Assembly (NCBI RefSeq): GCF_000001735.4
Contig: NC_003070.9
Span: forward strand, 23,359,971 to 23,423,970
Source of the DNA: Arabidopsis thaliana
Lineage: Eukaryota; Streptophyta; Magnoliopsida; Brassicales; Brassicaceae
Reading direction: 5' to 3'
DNA length: 64,000 nucleotides
The notes beneath the pieces are model-generated. The model saw only the letters and a program-made list of their open reading frames with translations, was not told the DNA's origin and ran no database searches. Positions within the stretch are counted from its first letter, which is position 1, and every line of letters begins with the position of its first letter. Positions 57,469 through 64,000 of the stretch are shown piece by piece. The translations under genes and the position numbers were made by a program.

Positions 57469-57475
57469 TATAAAA
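57469..57475 (+). promoter_or_regulatory. TATA box of the O-methyltransferase gene
   Basis: tataaaa lies 78 nt upstream of the ATG at 57547 but only 18 nt upstream of an in-frame ATG at 57487. Initiation about 30 nt downstream would exclude the earlier ATG from the mRNA. Confidence 0.65.
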
Positions 57476-57546
57476 AATGACAAAGTATGAATACCATCTA
57501 TACCTTTATTACCTATCTTTCTCGATTTTCCAACCAAACAACAACA

Positions 57547-58905
57547 ATGGAGAACCATCTTCAACATTCCTTAACCATCATTCCTAAACCGGATCTAATC
57601 AAAGAAGAACAACGTTATCACGAAGATACGGTGAGCTTGCAAGCGGAGAGGATTTTGCATGCCATGACCTTCCCCATGGTTCTCAAAACTGCTTTGGAGC
57701 TTGGCGTTATCGACATGATCACTTCTGTAGATGACGGCGTGTGGCTCTCGCCTTCTGAGATCGCTCTTGGTCTCCCAACCAAGCCCACCAATCCGGAGGC
57801 ACCAGTATTGCTGGACCGGATGCTAGTTTTGTTAGCCAGCCACTCAATCTTGAAGTACCGTACGGTAGAAACCGGAGATAACATTGGAAGTAGAAAGACC
57901 GAGAGGGTCTATGCAGCTGAACCGGTTTGCACGTTTTTCTTGAACCGCGGAGATGGCTTGGGCTCTCTCGCCACTTTGTTCATGGTACTCCAAGGGGAAG
58001 TCTGTATGAAGCCTTGGTACGATCCTAGTTCATTATTCACAAAATGTTCTACATATATACACGTAACGTTAACTAAAACTGATTCTAATTTATTTTTACT
58101 AGGGAACATCTCAAAGACATGATATTAGAAGGAAAAGATGCATTCACCTCTGCTCATGGCATGAGGTTTTTCGAACTCATTGGTTCGAACGAACAATTCG
58201 CTGAAATGTTTAACCGGGCAATGTCGGAAGCTTCCACATTGATTATGAAGAAGGTTTTAGAAGTTTACAAAGGATTCGAAGATGTAAATACTTTGGTGGA
58301 TGTGGGAGGAGGAATTGGAACAATCATAGGTCAAGTGACTTCCAAGTATCCTCATATTAAAGGCATCAATTTCGATCTAGCATCGGTTTTAGCCCATGCT
58401 CCTTTTAATAAAGGTACACGGCCACTAAGTGATAATTAAAATTAAAAAGTTACCGCTCTTAAAATTATCATATTACTCTTGCTCAATATTACATATAGGA
58501 GTGGAGCATGTTTCAGGAGATATGTTTAAAGAAATTCCAAAAGGAGATGCCATCTTCATGAAAGTAAGTAGAAAATGAAATGGTTAATGATTGACACTTT
58601 GACAGTGGATACTACATGATTGGACTGACGAAGATTGTGTAAAGATCCTAAAAAATTATTGGAAAAGTCTTCCCGAGAAAGGAAAAGTGATAATAGTCGA
58701 GGTGGTTACGCCCGAGGAACCAAAGATTAACGACATTTCTTCTAACATTGTGTTCGGTATGGACATGCTGATGTTAGCAGTAAGCTCAGGTGGTAAGGAG
58801 AGGTCTCTTTCCCAATTCGAGACTCTAGCCTCTGATTCGGGTTTTCTTCGTTGTGAAATCATTTGTCATGCCTTCTCATATAGTGTTATCGAATTACACA
58901 AATAG
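57547..58905 (+). CDS. Caffeic-acid/flavonoid-type O-methyltransferase (At1g63140-like)
   Basis: A SAM-dependent plant class II O-methyltransferase, cytosolic, that methylates hydroxyls of phenolic substrates; the exact substrate is unknown. Four exons, 57547-58016, 58103-58413, 58499-58563 and 58606-58905, give 381 residues. An in-frame ATG at 57487 would add 20 residues but sits too close to the TATA box, and MENHLQHS fits the family. Visible motifs: N-terminal dimerisation domain ([20 protein letters not shown]), SAM-binding [44 protein letters not shown], the catalytic-His region [18 protein letters not shown], and the substrate-lid region [14 protein letters not shown] with GGKER conserved. 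All motifs are intact. Pieces of this gene recur at 55330 and its 3' flank at 61709. Confidence 0.92.
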
Positions 58906-59428
58906 GCTCGACATTTTACCAACAAAAATTACGATTCATCTCTCGTACAGTCGTACTTGCGGAGACTATATAGAGTGGTTGTAATGTGTAAAATAATCTG
59001 TGTATTGTTTTTTTTATTTATGTGATTTAAACAAATAGCATGGTATTATATAAAAAACAATGTGTTGATATACCAAATTGGTTAGGATTAAGCTTCAAAG
59101 ATAATGCATTGAGATCAGTCAGTTCAGTTTTTCAAGACTAGTTGTATATGGAAACAGAAGTAGAGTAAAATAACAGCCATCACCAATTTTTTCCACAATT
59201 CTTATCTCTTGCTTGTAAATCCGGTTTGAGACTGTACTTAGTACTACTGATTGAGATCAATGCAAAAGATTTTCTCACAAAATAAACCGGTTAGGTAATA
59301 AGTTCTAAACCAGAACCCCACCGGTTTGCATATCTCATCCCTCCGTGTAGGGTTTTGCGATTTCCAGAGAGAGAGAGAGTGAGACTGAGATTGAAGTCTC
59401 CTGAATCAGCTGAAGCCAAATCGATAAG
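58906..59428. other. 3' flank of the O-methyltransferase and 5' flank of the fourth PPR gene
   Basis: 58865-59090 is duplicated at 61709-61925. The PPR promoter side follows, with a gagagaga run near 59368. No gene seen. Confidence 0.6.
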
Positions 59429-61318
59429 ATGCAGAGATCGATTTCATTGACGGCCAAAAGATTGTTTGTTCATTGGAATCTCCAGGGGATAGGTAATCCT
59501 CCAACTGTTCCTTCTTTCTTCAATCTTTGCGGTTCCGGTTGCTGGGAACGATCTTTTGCTAGTGCTAGTGGTGATTACAGAGAGATATTGAGAAATAGGC
59601 TAAGTGATATTATTAAGGTAGATGATGCGGTTGATCTGTTCGGTGACATGGTCAAGTCTCGTCCATTTCCTTCCATTGTTGAATTCAATAAACTGTTGAG
59701 TGCCGTTGCTAAGATGAACAAGTTTGAACTTGTCATCTCTCTCGGCGAGCAGATGCAAACTTTGGGAATTTCACATGATCTTTACACATACAGTATTTTC
59801 ATCAACTGCTTTTGCCGACGCTCTCAGCTCTCTCTTGCTTTAGCTGTTCTTGCCAAGATGATGAAACTCGGCTATGAGCCCGATATTGTCACGCTTTCTT
59901 CGCTGCTCAATGGCTACTGTCACAGTAAGAGGATTTCTGATGCCGTAGCTTTGGTTGATCAAATGGTCGAAATGGGATATAAACCTGATACCTTTACATT
60001 CACAACTCTAATTCATGGACTTTTTCTTCACAACAAAGCTTCAGAAGCAGTGGCTTTAGTTGATCAAATGGTTCAAAGAGGATGTCAACCAGATCTGGTT
60101 ACTTATGGTACCGTAGTAAACGGATTATGTAAGAGAGGTGATATTGATTTGGCTTTAAATCTGCTCAACAAGATGGAAGCTGCGAGAATAAAGGCTAATG
60201 TTGTGATCTTCAACACAATCATCGATAGTCTCTGCAAATATAGACATGTGGAAGTTGCTGTTGACTTATTCACTGAAATGGAAACCAAAGGAATTAGACC
60301 TAATGTTGTCACCTACAATTCCCTCATTAATTGCCTTTGTAATTACGGAAGATGGAGTGATGCCTCTCGACTACTGAGTAATATGCTTGAGAAGAAAATC
60401 AACCCCAATGTTGTTACTTTCAATGCATTGATCGATGCGTTTTTTAAAGAGGGGAAGCTTGTAGAGGCTGAAAAATTGCACGAGGAGATGATCCAAAGGT
60501 CTATAGATCCAGATACTATCACTTACAATTTATTGATCAATGGGTTTTGCATGCACAATCGCCTAGACGAGGCCAAGCAGATGTTTAAGTTCATGGTTAG
60601 CAAGGACTGTCTTCCAAATATACAGACTTATAATACGCTTATAAATGGATTTTGTAAGTGTAAAAGGGTTGAGGATGGTGTGGAACTCTTCCGCGAGATG
60701 TCTCAAAGGGGATTAGTTGGCAACACAGTCACTTACACCACTATTATCCAAGGGTTTTTTCAAGCTGGCGACTGTGATTCTGCCCAAATGGTATTCAAAC
60801 AGATGGTTTCTAATCGTGTGCCTACAGATATTATGACATACAGCATTTTGTTGCATGGACTTTGTAGTTATGGGAAGCTAGATACAGCATTGGTCATATT
60901 CAAGTATCTGCAAAAGAGTGAAATGGAACTTAATATTTTTATATATAATACTATGATTGAAGGGATGTGCAAGGCTGGCAAGGTGGGAGAAGCGTGGGAT
61001 TTATTTTGTAGCCTCAGCATTAAGCCTGATGTTGTAACATACAATACAATGATCTCAGGATTGTGTAGTAAACGCCTACTACAGGAAGCAGATGACCTGT
61101 TCAGAAAAATGAAAGAAGATGGTACTCTTCCAAATAGTGGTACATATAATACGCTTATCAGAGCAAACCTTAGAGATTGTGACAGAGCCGCATCAGCAGA
61201 ACTCATCAAAGAAATGAGGAGTTCTGGGTTTGTTGGAGATGCTTCAACCATTAGCTTGGTGACAAATATGTTGCATGATGGGAGATTGGACAAAAGCTTT
61301 CTCAATATGCTTTCTTAA
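59429..61318 (+). CDS. RFL-type mitochondrial PPR protein (At1g63150-like)
   Basis: A single exon of 629 residues with about 15 to 16 P-class PPR repeats from residue 82. The N-terminus ([20 protein letters not shown]) is consistent with mitochondrial import. It differs from its three neighbours by a three-residue gap near residue 530: [10 protein letters not shown] replaces [13 protein letters not shown], so one repeat has 32 residues instead of 35. This could change the register of RNA recognition. It keeps strong miR161.2 complementarity (60411-60431). The role by family is mitochondrial transcript processing or stabilisation; the target is not known to me. The start ATG at 59429 follows a leader with a GA run. 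Its closest relatives in the window are the genes at 52884 and 25354. Confidence 0.93.
   Translation: MQRSISLTAKRLFVHWNLQGIGNPPTVPSFFNLCGSGCWERSFASASGDYREILRNRLSDIIKVDDAVDLFGDMVKSRPFPSIVEFNKLLSAVAKMNKFELVISLGEQMQTLGISHDLYTYSIFINCFCRRSQLSLALAVLAKMMKLGYEPDIVTLSSLLNGYCHSKRISDAVALVDQMVEMGYKPDTFTFTTLIHGLFLHNKASEAVALVDQMVQRGCQPDLVTYGTVVNGLCKRGDIDLALNLLNKMEAARIKANVVIFNTIIDSLCKYRHVEVAVDLFTEMETKGIRPNVVTYNSLINCLCNYGRWSDASRLLSNMLEKKINPNVVTFNALIDAFFKEGKLVEAEKLHEEMIQRSIDPDTITYNLLINGFCMHNRLDEAKQMFKFMVSKDCLPNIQTYNTLINGFCKCKRVEDGVELFREMSQRGLVGNTVTYTTIIQGFFQAGDCDSAQMVFKQMVSNRVPTDIMTYSILLHGLCSYGKLDTALVIFKYLQKSEMELNIFIYNTMIEGMCKAGKVGEAWDLFCSLSIKPDVVTYNTMISGLCSKRLLQEADDLFRKMKEDGTLPNSGTYNTLIRANLRDCDRAASAELIKEMRSSGFVGDASTISLVTNMLHDGRLDKSFLNMLS
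60402..60431 (+). promoter_or_regulatory. miR161.2 (and weaker miR161.1) target site
   Basis: actttcaatgcattga is perfectly complementary to the 5' 16 nt of miR161.2, with one mismatch and one wobble further on (60411-60431). The overlapping miR161.1 register (60402-60422) has three differences. Confidence 0.8.
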
Positions 61319-61425
61319 AACAGTTTGTCCTCGAGGTAGGAGGAGTCTGAGGTGAATCATGTTGCTTTACTCTGATATTTTTCGCAACAGAGTCCTTATG
61401 TTACATGGTGTGTATTTAGTTGTTA

Positions 61426-61580
61426 TCGTGTCTGTAAGCTTCATGAAGATGACTCTGATACGTTGTTTTGTGTATTTCAATGTTAGGTTAACACACACGA
61501 GCTACAGAAGAAGATTTCAGACGTGTCATCATTATGGTTACTGTAGTAGATTTGGTTTTTAACCAAACGTATTTTATAGT
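61426..61580 (+). repeat. Shared PPR 3' flank (copy 2)
   Basis: Counterpart of 54881-55050, with the same word order; diverged by scattered substitutions and indels. Confidence 0.75.
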
Positions 61581-61708
61581 TTTGGTTCAATAAATATAAC
61601 TTTATTTCGTTTCTTGTTCCCAGTTCTTTTTTCTTTTTTTTGGTCACAAGTGTGTTTATTCATAATATAAAGTCAATGTAACAGACCAAGAGTTTACACC
61701 ATTTCACA

Positions 61709-61925
61709 ATGTCATGCCTTACTCATATAGTGTTATCGAATTACACAAATAGGTTCAACATTTTACCTACAAAAATTACGATTCATCTCTCGCACTTGCG
61801 TAGACTATATAGAGTGGTTGTAATGTGTAAAATAATCTGTGTATTGTTTTTTTCATTTATGTGATTTAAACAAATAGCATGGTATTATATAAAAAAATGT
61901 GTTGGTATACCAAACTGGTTAGGAT
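61709..61925 (+). repeat. Duplicated 3' end of the O-methyltransferase gene
   Basis: Matches 58865-59090 at high identity, starting in the last coding codons (gttatcgaattacacaaatag) and running through about 190 nt of 3' flank. It lies between the fourth PPR gene and RFC2 and contains no usable coding region. Local identity is higher than that of the 55.3-kb fragment, so it is the younger of the two copies. Confidence 0.9.
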
Positions 61926-62097
61926 TAAGCTTAATATTCAGAAACATTCACAAGCAATTCAAATCTAGAAAACAGAGCAATACAGCATGGAAGTTCCAAC
62001 ATCTATCCGAATTCTCAAACAACGAGATTTAACCAACTTGGTTTAAACATAGACCGGCCACCAGTTCATCACTAGAGATGAGTGGAAGTTACCTAAC

Positions 62098-63801
62098 TTA
62101 AGGTGCTTTCGCTGTTTCACGAACAATGGATAACTTAGCCAGAAGACCACATAGCTGAAGATAAGATCCAACTCCATCACAGATTCTCATATGCGCAAAT
62201 CCAGTTTCCTGAAGAAAAGCATTGGTGTTAGACGAAAGTTTGGATGTTTTGAGCTGTCAAGGAGAATCAGATGTATACCTTCATGAACTCAAGTTTCAGA
62301 TACTCAGCCATATCGTAATTCTTTATTATACGGAAAAGCGTTGTGATAATGTCGGTTGGAGAGTAGCCCAAATCATAGAGCTGCTTTAAGCCGTCACAGG
62401 CGATGTCAAACTTACTTTCCAACACATTGCGAACAATGTTCTTGACATGAAGCGGGTGAGGCTGGTCACAGACCTAAGTGAAGAGATCTTTGATTGATGA
62501 TATGAAACCAATGTGTTTTATAAGCCAAAGTGAATTAAGGTTTTGTTTCAAACCTTGAAGACGTTTTCTTGGTTGACAAACGAAAACCCGCTGAATGTGG
62601 CTTGCAAGTTGTTCAGAGCTTGCCTCATGTCACCATCAGCTGTAAAGATTATCGCCTCAAGGCCTTCAGGCACATACGGAACCTTGAGAGATTGAAAACA
62701 TAAGCAATTAGAAAATTTTCAAAATTGCAGTAAGTAAACATGTCGAATGAAAGAAAAGTGGCAAATCCGTACTTTCTCTGCTGCAACCACCACCAAGAGA
62801 CGGCCTAGTATCTGCTGATCAGATAATCTAGAGAATCGAACTAAGGCACATCTACTCTGAATGGGCTCAATAATCTTGGCTGATGTATTACAAGCAAGTG
62901 CAAACCGCGTAGAGTTCGAATAGATTTCAATCGTTCTCCTCAATGCTTGTTGTGCTCCAGATGTCATACTAGTTTTTTAGAAACCGAAAACAGAAAGTCA
63001 GAAAAAAAAACACTTAACTGGAACAATTCAACTTGAGAAGGAATACTCAAGTAAAAGTCACTAACCTGTCAGCTTCATCTAGGATAACAACCTTATGACG
63101 CCCTGGAGGAAGTGTTACTTTCTTCTGCGCAAACATCTTAATTTTGTTCCTTACAACATCAATACCCCTACAAACATAACAGAACATTGAAGATGTCTAA
63201 CCAAACAACGATTGAAGATAGAACAACATCCCATAGGTAAAAGATTGGCATCACATACCTATCATCAGATGCATTCAACTCCAGAACAGCCTCCTTGTAA
63301 TTCGTGCCAAGGAGCTCATGAGCAAGAGCCAAAATGCTTGTGGTTTTACCTGTTCCAGGAGGACCCTAAGGATATACAACCAAACAACACAAAATCATAT
63401 ATCAAATCTCCACAAGTAATACTAAACACAGAGATTTTCTAAAAATCAAACCTTCATTAACTTTGGCAGACAATAGAAATTGATTAAAAACCCTCAAAAT
63501 CTAAGCTTTATCATGAAATCTACACAGTAAACAAACCCAAAATGCCCTAATTGATCAAGTTTTCATCAAACCTAAAACTTTTTAGCAAATTCGAGGAGGG
63601 TTTAAATCAAAGAGTGTCAACAGAAGAGTAAAATCTTACGGAAAGGATAAGATTAGGCATGTTGCCGTCGCGAGCAATGACTTGAAGTCTGGAGACGGCG
63701 TCTTCGTTTCCAACGATATCGACTACTTTGCTCGGCCTGTATTTCTCCACCCATGGTTCATTGTATCCGTCACCGGTAGAGGTTGATGAAGAAGACGCCA
63801 T
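62098..63801 (-). CDS. RFC2: RFC2, small subunit of the replication factor C clamp loader
   Basis: An AAA+ ATPase subunit of the RFC complex that loads PCNA onto primer-template junctions in the nucleus. Seven exons on the minus strand (63640-63801, 63259-63365, 63066-63167, 62773-62968, 62554-62682, 62279-62473 and 62098-62208) give 333 residues. Motifs: RFC box [10 protein letters not shown] near residue 17, Walker A GPPGTGKT at 55-62, [11 protein letters not shown] (box V) near 83-93, Walker B VVILDEAD at 116-123, sensor 1 with ACNTS at 149-153, and the arginine finger SRC at 162-164. The C-terminal collar domain runs to the end ([10 protein letters not shown]). From memory this is At1g63160 (EMB2811), an essential embryo gene. 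The start at 63801 ([17 protein letters not shown]) is the only suitable ATG. Fragments of its 3' part are found at 55.2 and 56.3 kb. Confidence 0.95.
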
Positions 63802-64000
63802 TATCAGTCGGAAGAGAAGGAATCTCCGACCGGTGAGATTTGGAGGGTTTTCTGGTTTGGAGGGAAAATTGCTGGAGGATCCGATTAAGGGTTTTACTTT
63901 TATACAATCATTTCATTAAAGGGCCTATAAAAAGAAAACATCCGAATTCTGTACCCAAAGTATATTAATTTCACTATATAGCCCCGCCTTTTAAAACTCG

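Noticed and set aside
57487-57546. N-terminal extension of the O-methyltransferase
   Set aside because: It lies immediately downstream of the TATA box, and the added residues do not look like a targeting peptide typical of the family.

Overview
This window is plant nuclear DNA, and it matches Arabidopsis thaliana chromosome 1 (around At1g63020 to At1g63160). The evidence is AT-rich intergenic DNA, short introns with GT..AG borders, plant-specific families (NRPD1, DREB/ERF, GRAS, PP2 F-box, P-class PPR) and proteins I recognise. Locus names come from memory. Exon borders were derived by hand from splice sites and reading-frame continuity, not from transcripts.

Layout. 1-2.5 kb: the 5' end of NRPD1 (largest subunit of RNA polymerase IV), minus strand, with a long 5' leader intron that holds a local duplication. 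7.6-12.1 kb: two AP2/ERF transcription factors, DDF2 (minus) and ERF026 (plus). 16.1-18.2 kb: LPLAT2, an MBOAT lysophospholipid acyltransferase (minus). 18.6-23.2 kb: a 2-kb tandem duplication, each copy carrying a two-exon gene for a small secreted six-cysteine peptide. 24.1-24.9 kb: a small predicted mitochondrial membrane protein. 25.4-30.8 kb: two head-to-tail PPR genes on the minus strand; the first is broken by a 31-nt deletion. 31.3-32.6 kb: PP2-A11 (F-box plus PP2 lectin). 33-39 kb: gene-poor DNA with a LINE remnant. 39.4-41.4 kb: SCL28 (GRAS) with MYB3R-type promoter elements. 44.1 kb: an unrecognised Lys/Glu-rich protein. 44.9-47.8 kb: PIG-U (GPI transamidase subunit). 49.1-50.8 kb: RBL2 (rhomboid protease). 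52.9-61.3 kb: two more PPR genes on the plus strand flanking an O-methyltransferase. 62.1-63.8 kb: RFC2 (replication factor C small subunit, minus).

Most genes are single, independently transcribed units. The dynamic part is the RFL-type PPR family: four members in two orientations share long near-identical tracts, carry miR161- and miR400-complementary sites, and sit among rearranged pieces of the neighbouring O-methyltransferase and RFC2 genes. This looks like repeated unequal exchange, gene conversion and decay in a family that encodes mitochondrial RNA-processing factors. I saw no CRISPR array, rRNA or convincing tRNA.
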